Shown piece after piece: positions 7,685 to 19,029 of a stretch of DNA of 64,000 nucleotides. The notes below the pieces were generated by a model, which had not been told where the DNA came from, ran no database searches, and saw only the letters and a list, made by a program, of their open reading frames with translations. The stretch lies in NCBI GenBank assembly GCA_964036045.1, contig OZ038378.1, positions 161,518,576 through 161,582,575 of the forward strand, written 5' to 3'. The position numbers and the translations under genes are program-made. Origin of the DNA: Eutreptiella sp. 'Long Island Sound 2002' (taxonomy: Eukaryota > Euglenozoa > Euglenophyceae > Eutreptiales > Eutreptiaceae). Each line of letters starts with the position of its first letter. The stretch's first letter is position 1.

Positions 7685-8418
7685 GGGGGGCTCGCCATGT
7701 ACACGTGGCGCCCGGTGAGGTGGGGCGTCAGCGCGTCCCATTGGCACCCGTTCGCGGTGTCCCTGTGGAGGAGGGCCAGTAGGGTGCCGTCCGCGACCGC
7801 CTCCCACCCCACTCGCAGCCCTTCGCAGCCGTCCAGCTCCTGGTGCAGCGCGGCTGCGATACCGGTGGGGAGCATGAGGAGTAAGGGCCCCTGGGTGTCG
7901 CCCAGCCGGGACAGGGCGTCGTCGTATACCGGTCCCCCCGCTTTGAAGTGCGCCACGGTGAGTTGGGTGGCCCCGTCCTCTGGGGGTTGCCACCGGACGG
8001 TGGCCGCAGCGTGTCCCCACGTGCGTATCTCCGTGGCCCGGAGCACGTTGGCGGTGTGAAGGACGATGCGGGGCGAGACGGGCGTCCTGACGAGTGAGGA
8101 TACGTCCCCAGTCCATCCCGTTTGCGGCCCCGGGGCCGCCTGCAGCCATTCCCCCGTCGCCGCGTCCCACGGGTGGTCAGGTCCCGCCCCGCGGACCATG
8201 GCGGGTCTCGGCCGGGTGTCCGGCCCCCACCCCCGGAGCGGGATGGCGGCGTATCGTTGCGCAGGGGTCTCCGGGGCGCGCGCGGCGGCGCACCACCGGC
8301 CCCACTCCCGCGCCCACTCCTCCCCCACGACGGCAGTGTTGGGAGTGGTTGCTCGGGATACACTGGGGGTGCACGGAGTTGTTTGGGGGTTACAGCGCTG
8401 CGGCGCCCCCTGGGAGTG
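7685..8418 (-). pseudogene. ORF A, 5' segment (interrupted by DIRS insertion)
   Basis: The minus-strand frame is open from just after a TAA at 8421-8419 down to the insertion at 7685; in the present allele it runs on into element DNA and stops at 7665-7663. No ATG lies near its 5' end (GTG at 8328-8326 is the first plausible initiator), so the true start may be in an upstream exon. Protein-like segments include GEEWAREWGRWCAAARAPE, LTVAHFKAGGPVYDDAL and GPLLLMLPTGIAAALHQEL. Continuity with 2200-2710 after element removal is exact. No family recognised. GC content is far above that of the inserted element, a sharp composition boundary that itself marks the insertion. Confidence 0.55.
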
Positions 8419-8436
8419 TTACACGGGGTTGCGGGG

Positions 8437-8530
8437 TCAGCCTGCAGGCCCCAGGAGCGGAGCCGGGGCGAAGATGTGTGCGTGGAAGGTTATGACGGTG
8501 GGGTCATCAGGGGGACAGTATGGCGGGCGT
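8437..8530 (-). pseudogene. Remnant of a second ORF A-like 3' end
   Basis: A short minus-strand frame reads PPDDPTVITFHAHIFAP and ends at TGA 8439-8437. It resembles the last residues of ORF A (RDPTSIAHLSHVFAP). Upstream the frame closes within about 30 codons and runs into the 33 bp minisatellite. It could be a last exon or a decayed tandem copy; the evidence is only this short similarity. Confidence 0.3.
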
Positions 8531-8589
8531 CATGGAGACGGCATGGCAGCCTGGAAGGAGCGCTCACAGGGGGCACGTAGAGTTCCAGG

Positions 8590-8870
8590 TGGCGGAGTAC
8601 TGGAGTCTTGGGGGTCAACGCGGCGGTACTGGGACCCGTACGGTGGGGGTACGCGGCGGTACTGGGGAGCCGTACAGTGGGGGAGCAGCGGGGAAGTTCC
8701 AGATGACGGTGTACTGACATCGTGGGGGTGTACGCGGCGGTACAGGGGACCGTATGATGGGGGTGCGCGGTGGTACTGGGGTCCGTACGGTGGGGGAACG
8801 CTGCGGTACTGGGGAACCGTACAGTGGGGGAGCACGGGGATGCATGGCGGTACTGGGGTGTCCCCCTGAC
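8590..8870. repeat. 33 bp GC-rich minisatellite
   Basis: Imperfect repeats of roughly 33 bp built on TACTGGGG..CCGTACGGTGGGGG..GCGGCGG, about seven units. Two units are longer because of insertions (around 8680-8720 and 8815-8845). Frames on both strands stay open (YRRVPPPYGPQ-type peptides), which is a consequence of a period divisible by 3. Confidence 0.8.
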
Positions 8871-8879
8871 CCCTCTAAC

Positions 8880-9840
8880 AACTCAGGGGGAGCGCAGGGG
8901 CATCCCCTGGCCCCGTTAACAAACTAGAGGGACCATGCCTGCGGGCATGTACATAGTCTAACCTCTGACCATGGCCTTGTGGTTGCAGTGGTGAGTGTCG
9001 TGGCGGCTAGCAGGTAGCGTCGGCGTGGCAACGGCGGTACTGCGCGGCGTCGTAGTGAAGAGTATGCAGCCGCCTCACCACTGTAACGGCTTACCCCTGG
9101 GGGGCGCCAGTCCGGTCGGCTAGAGGCGAGGAGGGCAGGGGAGCGGCATGCTGAGTGGTCCGGGGGGTGACGCGCGGGCCAATGCTATAAGTAGGCTCGC
9201 CACGTCGTCGGTGGGGGCCGAACCTGCGGCCTGGCCGCTGCTGTGGCGGAAGAGGCGCAACCACGGAAGCTGGCCAATCAGTGCAGGTAAGGGTCAAGGG
9301 TAGGCGCCAGGGCATTGTATGTGGGCCGGATGAGGTGCACCTGGTAACCACAGCCCGGGGCGAGCCTCTGGTGGGTACCCCTACAGGGGGTCGATAACCA
9401 AGCTACGGCACCCACCAGCCCGAATCCCAGCCAGCGATATTCACGGGTTGCGCCACTCCCGTCGCAAAGCGGCCGGCGTCCCCCCCTGTAGACCCTCAAG
9501 ATATATTATATGTGGGCAAATGAATACCTCGAAGCAGATTGGGCGCTGGCCCCTGACATGGGATGCCAGCATGGTATATATCTGGGGTGTGGGGGCAGCA
9601 CGGGGCCACGGGGACGTGGAGTTGGTAACGTGCTTCTGTACTATACTAGGGGACTGGTGCGGTGGGAAGATGGCGTACAATGTGGAGACATGGGGGCGAT
9701 GAAAGCTGAGGGTCAGGCTAGGCTGGAGCCTCCCAGAAATCCTGGCTTTGCACATACGGGCTATTGCGTGCTGGCAGAGGGATACGTGGAGTCAGGGGTG
9801 CTAGGGCCGCAGTCTGCATACCGTCACCGTTTTTGGGGGG
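8880..9840. other. Unassigned sequence at GC transition
   Basis: No gene supported. GC content falls from the GC-rich block to about 50%. A CCAAT motif (9179), a TATAA motif (9186) and a good splice-donor-like CAG/GTAAGG (9284-9290) occur on the plus strand, but no coding exon could be attached to them. Confidence 0.4.
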
Positions 9841-9849
9841 ACGCCTCCA

Positions 9850-10050
9850 AGTCAAAATCCACTCCCTCCTACTCATTTTCAACTCCCTCCTACTCATTTT
9901 CAACTCCCTCCAAGTGAAAATCCACTCCCTCCTACTCATTTTCAACTCCCTCCTACTCATTTTCAACTCCCCCCTGCTCATTTTCAACTCCCTCCAAGTG
10001 AAAATCCACTCCCTCCTACTCATTTTCAACTCCCTCCTACTCACACACAA
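9850..10050. repeat. 21 bp minisatellite with two alternating unit types
   Basis: About ten units of 21 bp. Type 1 contains CTCCTACTCATTTTCAACTC and type 2 contains CTCCAAGTGAAAATCCACTC. The cores CATTTTCA and TGAAAAT are near reverse complements, so neighbouring type 1 and type 2 units can pair with each other. Confidence 0.88.
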
Positions 10051-10345
10051 GTGTCCCCCCACCGATCCAACCATCGACTTGCACACTATTGTTGTCACTG
10101 GAAATTCCGTCCCTCACCTGCCCTTGCACACTTGGCACGAAGAAAGCATTGTTCCATCTTTTTTTATGCAATGTGCAAAAGAATGTGTAAAACAATGTGC
10201 AAGAGATGTGCTTCCCGATGATGAAAGTAGTATACATTGTGGAGCCGTAGCTCAAAACTGGGGGCCATGGAGGCATAACCCAACCTTACACATGCGAACC
10301 GTGAAGGCATGGAACATAAACTCAGCCTTGAAATTTGAAATGTCC

Positions 10346-11797
10346 TTAGTTCTTCGACACTTGAGCCCGCCACTCCCAAAGCTGCTTACACTGATGCAAC
10401 TCAGCTGGCGAAAGTTGTTCCCCACATGCCGCCCGAGAATACAACTGAGCCAAGCGAGTATCAACCTGCTCAGCCGAGTCAACCATATAGTGAATGTGTG
10501 CATGCAATTGATCATTATACGCGGCCTTCTGCGCACTCAGGCCCCCAGGAGCCAGATTCACGGTGGTTAGCGCATCTGAAAGCTCAAGGGCAGCATTCAG
10601 CTCTTCCTTCAGCGGCGGACCGCTACCCCTACCCTGACCCCTACCTCTTCCCTTTGTAGCACCCTTTGGACCATCCCCTCGCTTAGCGGCCTTCCTGACA
10701 GTTGGCTGCACGGTTCGCTTGGCGGCCACCGGCGGGGGAACAGGTCGTGGTGCTTGTGCACCTGCCACATGTACCTGTGTGGAGGAGGCTCGCATGTCCA
10801 CAAATTGGTTCAGTAGCCTCTCCTCTTCTTCGAGAAAGGCCCCTGCATCCTGTCCCTGGTCGGAAAGATGAGTTGCCACTCGATCCACATTATTTATATA
10901 TTGACGCATCCGGGACTGCAGGTTCCCAAGGGAGCGGACAATCTGCTCGCGTTTCGTTCTGGCTGGCAAATCAGCCCACGAGGAGATGTCGGTCAATATA
11001 ATGTCATCGTCTGTAGCATGGATTGCCACGGGTACCTGCACTGTGGGTAGGGGGAGGCGTTGGCTGCTGCATTTGGCACTGACAAGGACCTGAGTTGCAG
11101 TCTGAAGTTGTTTTAAAATAAAAATTGGATTGAACAACCCAAGATGGAAGCCGACTGAAGATGACCGATGATGCAAAACAGCAAAATAGTGACGATATGG
11201 ATGCCCGACTCGGACAGCAAGTCCACAACTACACCAAAACTTCGTATAGGCACCATCCTCAGCCAATGGCTCGAACAGACAAACATAATGTGGACAGTTC
11301 ATGTAACGCGAAGTGCAGCTGGATTCACTTCGCTTTACCTCATAAACTATATTTTTGCCTTGGATTTGGTGCACACGATTGGAGATCGCACAGAATCTCG
11401 GTAGGTCTACCAACTCCGTCTCAAGTGAATCGTGACACTGTCGATCATAGTTCCATAAGGGTGCCGCCCTGTTAGCCACTATATATTGGGCCTCCCTGGA
11501 CATGTCATACTCATACACGAGGTACGCAGTTGAAGCATTCATCTGCTGGAGCATTCTATCAAACGCCCAGCTTGTCACCTTGCCTGAAACGAACTTGACA
11601 TAGAATGGGAAGGTCTGGTTAGCTATTTGGTGATTGGCGTGCCGCTGATTCACCATTTCAGTATATTCAAGTTTATAGCCCTCCTTGGAGAGCAAGTGCA
11701 AAACAGATAAAAAAATGTGGTAGTAACATATGCGTGGACTAAGGGTCAAAAGAATTATTGGACTAGATGACAAGCAAAGTTGACGGGGGGTGGTCAT
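10346..11797 (-). pseudogene. MULE/FAR1-like transposase C-terminal fragment with SWIM motif
   Basis: A 483-codon frame lacking a DDE core. Residues 188-206 read FWCSCGLAVRVGHPYRHYF, matching the SWIM zinc finger (C-x-C-x(n)-C-x-H) that follows the catalytic core in MULE transposases and FAR1-type proteins, except that the third ligand Cys is Tyr201 (YRH in place of CRH). A later part is coiled-coil-like and acidic, then a basic Gly/Arg tract (KGRGRGQGRGSG) suggests nucleic-acid binding. The first ~38 residues look like intron; a pyrimidine tract ending in AAG just before GAGGGCTATAAACTTG (near 11690) is a plausible 3' splice site. No upstream catalytic exon was found in the following 1.5 kb, so I treat it as a fragment. 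A host FAR1-like gene exon is the alternative. Confidence 0.5.
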
Positions 11798-11844
11798 GTT
11801 TCTTATAGTTCAATTAGTCTAGCTCATGACATGGGCAATTAGTC

Positions 11845-12075
11845 TTGGGGGTGAACTTGTTGCCCTAGCATGATATACCATGATGGTGCAAGACAACTTA
11901 TTGTCCTAGCGTGATTCACCATGATGGTGCGGGGCAACTTGTTCTCCTAGCATGATACACCGCTATCTCAACTTGTTGCCCTAGCATGATCCACCACAAT
12001 CTTCACGGCCAGCTTGCTGTCCTAGCATGATATACCACTTTTTCAACTTTTTGTCCTACCTAGTATGATGTACCA
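11845..12075. repeat. Short irregular tandem repeat
   Basis: About six copies of a 40-50 bp unit centred on AACTTGTTGCCCTAGCATGA followed by TACACCATGATGG. Spacing is irregular and later units are degraded. Non-coding. Confidence 0.7.
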
Positions 12076-12079
12076 TTGT

Positions 12080-13090
12080 ACGGTGCGCTCAATGAAAATC
12101 TAATGAGTCCAGCCATCAAATAGCAGCAGGGTTAAGGATCACAAAGGTTCCACATACATAGGTGTGGCAATGGGCACATTTTGTGACGTTGTGATGCATA
12201 GATTGTATGTTTGTGTGGCTGGAGTGCCAAACATCCAAAACGAAAAAGCTCAATGTCAAATAGCATGAACAACCCCATCGCACTTTTATGACAGCAAAAA
12301 TTGAAATGATAACTTGATTGTACCACTTAGGGCTGGCTGGATGGCTATGTTTCGTCTTAGCCCATGGCCTTTCATCCATATATGGGGAGGACCCCGCTTT
12401 GACACACGACACCCTGTGTCCTATGCATATACCTTGATTTCCACTTTGGGTCCCCAAGTGGCCACCACACTTACCCAACGCAACTGCCCAATTGGCCAAC
12501 ACACTCATCTATGGGGGGTGCATGTGTGCACCCGGTTCGTGACGGCCACTTACGTGACATCTACTTAGGTGGAAAATAGGGGGGCAGATGCATCATAACA
12601 TTCCCTATGCATGGTTGTATGCAAAGTACATTGCATCTAACGGGGCCAAAAACAACCCCCATACTCCTTATACCATGAAACCGTGCTGTTAACTTCAACC
12701 ATGAACAACCTTGATTACCATGAACCTTCCATGACCTTATGCTTGTGTGATGTTTCTTTGCTTCCCTTGACTTGCCTTGCTACCAACACATTTTTGGGAA
12801 AAGAATTGCAAAAAAATCAACAGAACATAAAGAAAATTTTAAAAAATAAATCTACAGGCCTCCAAATGTTACATGTACTTGCTGGAATATGCAATGGCGC
12901 GGAAAGTGACCACATACTACTTGCAAAGAAAACCTAATAACAACACAAACGAGATCCCCGAAAGCTGACGTCAGTACCGGCTCTGCCTCTACCAGCCATC
13001 GTCAATGCCACTTGGCACGTGGCTTGTATAATGCTCCCACGGATGGAGTGCCCAGGTCTAGCTGAAACCTGTCAACAAAAATTTTCTTGT
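12080..13090. other. No recognisable feature
   Basis: AT-richer intergenic DNA. Short open frames here have no coherent protein character and no repeat above background was seen. Confidence 0.4.
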
Positions 13091-13099
13091 CATGCAATG

Positions 13100-13202
13100 G
13101 TTAGTGAATAGCATCTATCTCACACGTGGTGCATTGTACAAGGTGAAAATAGTGAATAGCATCTACCTCGCAAGTGGTGCATTGTACAGTGTGAAAATTT
13201 GG
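13100..13202. repeat. 51 bp tandem duplication
   Basis: GTGAATAGCATCTA..CTC..GTGGTGCATTGTACA..GTGAAAAT occurs twice in direct succession with a few substitutions. Confidence 0.8.
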
Positions 13203-13756
13203 CATATGGGTGTTTGTACGACGATTCAAGGTTGTACATACAATATCTTATAAAAAAAAAAAACAAAGCATGCAAAAACAACAAGCCACAAACTACAAAA
13301 ATCATATGTGAACCCCTTGGGTGCTAATAATGTACACCCAAAGCTTCATGCCTGCTTCTTTGGTCCTTATTGGACCCTCACCCTTAGCGGGCCTTCATTC
13401 TCGGTGTTGATTCATTCAGCTTTCCTTGATAGGGCCTGGAGGCAAAAATGGCAGAAACGGTGGGAGGGGGGGGGGGGATGCATGCAATGCATGACACATG
13501 CATGAGGGGGGGCTGCAGGGGGTAATCTTTTTTTTGATGCCATTTTTGGACATGCCAAACAAATACCGAACCAGCATCCCTCCCTGTGCGCACCTTGGTC
13601 CATCCATGTTGACCGCCATCTGAAGATATTTGGAAAGAGCAAAACTAGAGCATGAAATTATGGGCAAAATTGTGCACCCACTGAGTAGTGCTTGAAAACA
13701 ACCTCTACGAGGCAATACCACTCGGCTTTGTGCGCCGAATAATGCCTCTAACCAAA

Positions 13757-14188
13757 GTCTGAGCAAAGAATCTGAACGTTGGGACTGACTGGGCAGACAG
13801 CAAAAGCTGCAAAAAATGAGCATATAATGCAGGAACGGATGTGTTGAATGCAGGGTTCTCAGGAGTTGATCACTATGGCTGGCAGACACTGCAGCACAGG
13901 CACGTGGGTGGCACAATGCACTGCAGAAGAAATGAGCAGGAAAAACCGTGAAAAAACCTCCCTGTGAACAAAATCTGAGCAAGGAATCTGGAACTTGGGA
14001 CTGACTGGGCAGACTGCCAAATCTCCAGAAAATGAGCATGCAATGCAGGAACGGATGTGATGGGATGCAAATGTCCCAGGAGTTGATGACTATGGCTGTC
14101 AGACACTGCAGCAATGTACAGGAAGGTGGGTGGCACTTTGCATTGCAGAAGAAATGAGCAGAAAAACCTGGCTGGATCACTCTGCGTC
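13757..14188. repeat. 216 bp tandem duplication
   Basis: Two diverged direct copies: GGGACTGACTGGGCAGAC at 13781 recurs at 13997, followed in both by AATGAGCAT..AATGCAGGAACGGATGTG and GCAGAAGAAATGAGCAG. Because 216 is divisible by 3, a 266-codon minus-strand frame stays open with two similar halves; it has no other sign of coding. Confidence 0.8.
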
Positions 14189-14189
14189 T

Positions 14190-14855
14190 GAAAAGAGGTC
14201 CCCACTCAGCAACCACGACACACTGCTTGTGTGGACAGGCAAACAGTGGGGATCACTGTCATTCTTCTTCCATGTACTGACCACACACCCGCAGAAAGAC
14301 ACGCTGCTCTCTGGAAAACTCCTCGGTGGAATTGTTGTTTGCCGAACCGGCAGTGGAACCAGCCGGCAAGTGAACTGAACGCACAAGCACCTGCAATATA
14401 CAAAAACAGAACTCGAAAACAAAAAGGACAGTCTACAAGCATTCGAAAACAATGCAAACACAGCATTGGAAACATGAACCTGCACGCTTGCAATCACCAC
14501 TCAACAATCCACTTGCGTCGCACTTGAATGTAAGGTCTTTTGTTGTGTTTTGTTGCAAAGACACGTGCATTCTGTGTCGTTTTTGTGAAGTCATTTGAGT
14601 CTCGCTTTTCGCTTTCGAATCTGTTTGTTCGTGTCACAGGTGGAAAACGCCCCTTTTGTTTTGTTGATATTTCGACAGTCATCTCGCTTTTGTTTTTCGC
14701 TTTTGAATACGTTTGTTTTGCAGGTGGAGGAACAGCTTGCATCGCATCACATCCGTGAATGAAGTTGAAAAACAAAAGCGCTACAAAAGCGAAACTAATC
14801 AATGCAACACCAGAGCGAAACAACAAAAGCGACTCATCCAAACACAGCAAAATTG
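14190..14855. other. No recognisable feature
   Basis: Non-coding sequence between the 216 bp duplication and the palindromic array. No supported gene. Confidence 0.4.
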
Positions 14856-15790
14856 GCATGGCGATGGACCTGCCATATCAAGGCACTCTGCTATCTACCT
14901 AGATGCACTAGCGGACTTGAAATCGTTGCCCAGCATAGGAACCCACCATGAGACAAGAAGTGTTGAGATGGTAAAGTAACAGTCATAGTGGCCGCCCCAA
15001 AAATTTTGGGGCTCGTAGACCCGCCATATCCAAGCACTATGGAATCTACCTGGATGCACTGGCAGACTTGAAATTGTTGTCAAGCATAGGAACCCACCAT
15101 GGGATAAGAAGTGTTTTGAGTGTGAGGTAACACTCATAGTGGCAGCCCCAAAAATTTGGGGCTGAATGGACCCACCATATCCAAGCACCATGCAATCTAC
15201 CTATGTACATTCACTTGCGGCCAAGCATAGGAACCCACCATGGGGAAGGAAGTGTTGAGAGGGTGAGGTAACACTCATAGTAGCTGCCTCAAAATTTTTG
15301 AGGCGAATGGACCCACCTAGACGCACTAGCGGACTTGAAAATGTGGCCAAGCACAGGATGTTGAAGTTGAAAGCATGCACTAACACTTAGAGTAGCTGCC
15401 CCAAAAACTCTAGACTGAGTGAACCCGCTATATGCAGTCACCATTTAATCTACCTAGACACACCGGCGGACTTGAAATTGTTACCAAGCGGGGGAAGTTG
15501 CCATGGGGAGATGAAGTGTGCGGCAACACTCATAGTAGCTGCCCCGAAAACTCCAAGCTGAATGAACCCGCTATATAGGAGGACTATGTAGACTACCTAG
15601 ACGCACCAGCGGACTTGAAATTGTTGCCCAGCATAGGAACCCACCATGGGATAAGAAGTGTTGAGAGGGTGAGCTAATACTCATGTAGCTGCCCCCCAAA
15701 AATTTTGGGCTGAACGGAGCCGCCATATCCATGCACTATGCAATCTTCCTATGTACACACCTTGGCTCACTTGAAATCGTTACCAGAGAG

Positions 15791-15992
15791 GTTCACCCCA
15801 AAGTTGTGGGGCGGCTACTATGAGTGTTACCTCAGCCCTTCAACACTTCGTTTCCCATGGTTGGTTCCTATGCTGGGTACCAACTTCAAGTCCGCCAGTG
15901 CGCCCACGTAGTTTGCAAAGTGCCTGGATATGATGGGTCCATTCGGCCCAAATATTTTTCGGGCAGCTGCTGTGAGTGTTACCTTACCCTCT
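15791..15992. repeat. One repeat unit in flipped orientation inside left arm
   Basis: The unit from TTCACCCCAAAGTTGTGG to GTGTTACCTTACCCTCT has the same plus-strand orientation as its counterpart at about 20,167-20,365 in the right arm, whereas both flanks in the left arm are reverse complements of the right arm. The breakpoints are the joints CCAGAGAG/GTTCACC and ACCCTCT/GGATCC. Confidence 0.8.
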
Positions 15993-16479
15993 GGATCCGC
16001 CATTTCCAAGCACTATGCAATCTACCTATGTACACACACTAGCAGACTTGAAATTGTTGCCAAGCATAAGAACCCGCCATGGGATAAGAAGTGTTGAGAA
16101 GGTGAGGTAACACTCATAGTAGCTGCCCCCCCCCCCCCAGAAAATTGTGGGCTGAATGGACCGCATCCGAGCACTATGCAATCTACCTATGAAACTTCAT
16201 TGGCGGACTTGAAATTGTTGCCAAGTGCATGGGAAACGAATGGTTGACAACGCGGGGCATTACCCATAGTAGCTGCTCCGGAACTTCTGGGCTGAATGGT
16301 CCCGCCATATCCAGGCACTGTGCAATCTACCAAAACGCATGGGCATACTTGAAATCGTTGCCAAGCATAGGAACCCACCATGGGATAAAAAGCAGAGTGG
16401 TCCTTAATGGGGGGGAAAAAAGTGCTGCATTACACAGCTTTTCCAAAAAAGCCCGCGGGCGCAGGCACACCATGTGTTG

Positions 16480-16650
16480 GCAGTGGGCGACCGGCGGTTC
16501 GTGGCGGTTGGTAGCGGATGGTGGCGGTTGGTGGTTGGAGATTGGTGGTTGATGGTGTTTGGTGGTGTTTGGTGGTTGGCGGTTGATCGCCGTTGGCGGT
16601 TGGCGGTTGGTGGCGAGTGGCGGACGGCAGCGGTTTGTGGTGGGCGGCTG
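16480..16650. repeat. G/T-rich GGTGGTTGGCGGTTG-type minisatellite
   Basis: Irregular 7-14 bp units of GGTGGTTGG, GGCGGTTGG and GGTGTTTGG. It sits in about 515 bp (16,206-16,720) present in the left arm but absent from the right arm of the palindrome, so it arrived after or during arm formation. It ends at a 9 bp perfect hairpin (16,656-16,677). Confidence 0.8.
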
Positions 16651-17989
16651 ATGGTCCCTTGGGGTGGTCCCCAAGGGCGGTCCTTAACAAAAGAAACATA
16701 TAGTCCCTTATGGACCCCCTGATAAGAAGTGTTGAGACGGTGAGGTAAGGTAACACTCATACTAGCCGCCCCAGAAATTTTGGGGCGATGGACCTGCCAT
16801 ATCCAGGCACTATGCAAACTACCTAGCGGACTTGAAATTGTTCCCAGACATAGGAGCCCACCATGGGACAAGAAGTGTTGTGAGGGTGAGGTAACATTCA
16901 TAGTGGTAGCCCAAAAAGAATTGAGGCGAGTGGACCCACCTAGACACACTAGCGGACTTGAAATTGTGGCCAAGCGTACGAACGCACCATGGGAAATGAT
17001 GTTTTCAAAGGTTGAGGTAACACTCATAGTAGCTGCCCTCAAAAATTGGGGTTGAATGGACCCGCCATATCAAACTGCCAGTTAATCTAGACACAGCGGC
17101 ACACTTGAAATTAATGCTAGGCCCGGTAGCCTCATGGAGGTTGAAGCATTGAGAGCGTGCTGTAACACTTACAATAACACTCATAGTAGCGACCCCAAAA
17201 ATTTTGGGGCGATGGACCTGCCATATCCAGGCACTCTGCTATCTACCTAGATGCACTAGCGGACTTGAAATCGTTGCCCATGGCAGGTTTCTTGGCTTGG
17301 CAACAATTTCAAGACCGCCAGTATGTCTAGGTACACTGCATTGGTGCCTGGATATGGCGGGTCCTTTCACCCAAAAATCTTTGGGGCGCCTATTATGATA
17401 GTTACCTCACCATCTCAACACTTCTTACCCCATGGCGGGTTCCTATGCTTGGCAACAATTTCAAGTCCGCCAGCGCGTCCAGGTGCATTGCATAGTGCCT
17501 TGATATAGCGGGTTCATTCAGCCCAGAAATTCTTGGGGCACCTACTATGGGTGTTGCCGCAAGCTCTAAGGTCTGAAAACTTCTTATCCCATGGTAGGTT
17601 CCTCCGCTGAGCAACAATCAACAAATCCACTAGTGCGTCTAGGGAGATTGCATGGTGCTTGGATATGGTGGGTCCATTCAGCCCCAAATTTTTAGGGCTG
17701 CCACTATGGGTGTTACCTCACACTCAAAACACTTCTTATCCCATGGTGGGTTCCTATGCTTGGCAACAATTTCAAGTCTGCCAGTGCATCCAGGTAGATT
17801 CCATAGTGCTTGGATATGGCGGGTCTACGAGCCCCAAAATTTTTGGGGCGGCCACTATGACTGTTACCTTACCATCTCAACACTTCTTGTCTCATGGTGG
17901 GTTCCTATGCTGGGATATGAAGTATTGAGAGGATGAGGTCACACTCATAGTAGCTGCACCAAAAATTTGTGGGCTCAATGGGCCTGCCA

Positions 17990-18860
17990 TATCTAGCCAC
18001 CATTCAATCTCCCTAGACGCATTGTTGTTGATTGCCCCAGCCGTCAATTAGGCAGAAGAGAAGGGGAAAGGGCACAAGCAACCATGTTTCAGATTCCCAG
18101 GGACGTGCCCAGTGCCCACGTACAGGGCCCCGATACAGGGCTCTGTGCCTTCGTTCATTGGTCTCAAAGTGAAACGGACACTGCACAGTGGAGGAAGCGC
18201 AACACAAAAGAATGAACATTTGCAAAATCTGTAAAAGCGCGCATTGATGAATTATAAGACAAACATCTGACATGCAGCAACCTGCATATTCGCCCTTTGT
18301 TTGCACAAATCAACTTCGAAACCTGTAACACAAAAAAAGGCAGAACCAAAAGCAACTTTCAAAACGACACATCAATTAAAATGTAACAAGGCATTGCAGC
18401 GAAATGGAACAAACCCATTCAGAGTTCACTGTTGCAACCACACGTCAAAGTACAAAGAACGTTATGATACAAGAACAAGCACAAAACAGGCACAACCTGC
18501 AAAAAATCAACTAATGCTCATTGAATTCTGAACTTCAATTGAGCTTGACTTCTGAATTGCACTTCAAATTCATTATTTAACTTGAAAGCTGAACAAAGGG
18601 GCATGCAAGTGCACACCCGAATAACCCCATGCAATGCATTGACCTAACATGGCGCAGACACATCAGAAAGGAGTTCTGACATGGCAACGAACATGTGGCC
18701 CAGCGCAGGATGTTGACCCATCAGCAGTGCTGATATGCATGGGGTGCTTGCTTGTTGGGGAGGAGAGGGGGACCGGTGTGGTGCGCGTTGCAGTGTCCGT
18801 TTCACTTTGAGACCAATGAACGAAGGCACAGAGCCCAGTCAATTTGAGGTTTGGTGCGCA
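17990..18860. other. Spacer between palindrome arms with a 47 bp perfect inverted repeat
   Basis: Mostly unique DNA without a supported gene. 18,138-18,184 (GGGCTCTGTGCCTTCGTTCA...) is the exact reverse complement of 18,790-18,836, about 600 bp apart. Confidence 0.75.
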
Positions 18861-19029
18861 CGCCCCAAAATCTTTGGGGTCGCTACTATGAGTGTTATTG
18901 TAAGTGTTACAGCACGCTCTCAATGCTTCAACCTCCATGAGGCTACCGGGCCTAGCATTAATTTCAAGTGTGCCGTTGTGTCTAGATTAACTGGCAGTTT
19001 GATATGGCGGGTCCATTCAACCCCAATTT

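Noticed and set aside
9179-9290. CCAAT + TATAA promoter with a first exon ending CAG/GTAAGG
   Set aside because: CCAAT and TATAA are only a few bases apart, no downstream coding exon was found, and short motifs like these occur by chance.
13416-14216. 266-codon minus-strand Cys/Phe-rich protein
   Set aside because: Produced by a 216 bp tandem duplication (divisible by 3); no recognisable domain or start context.
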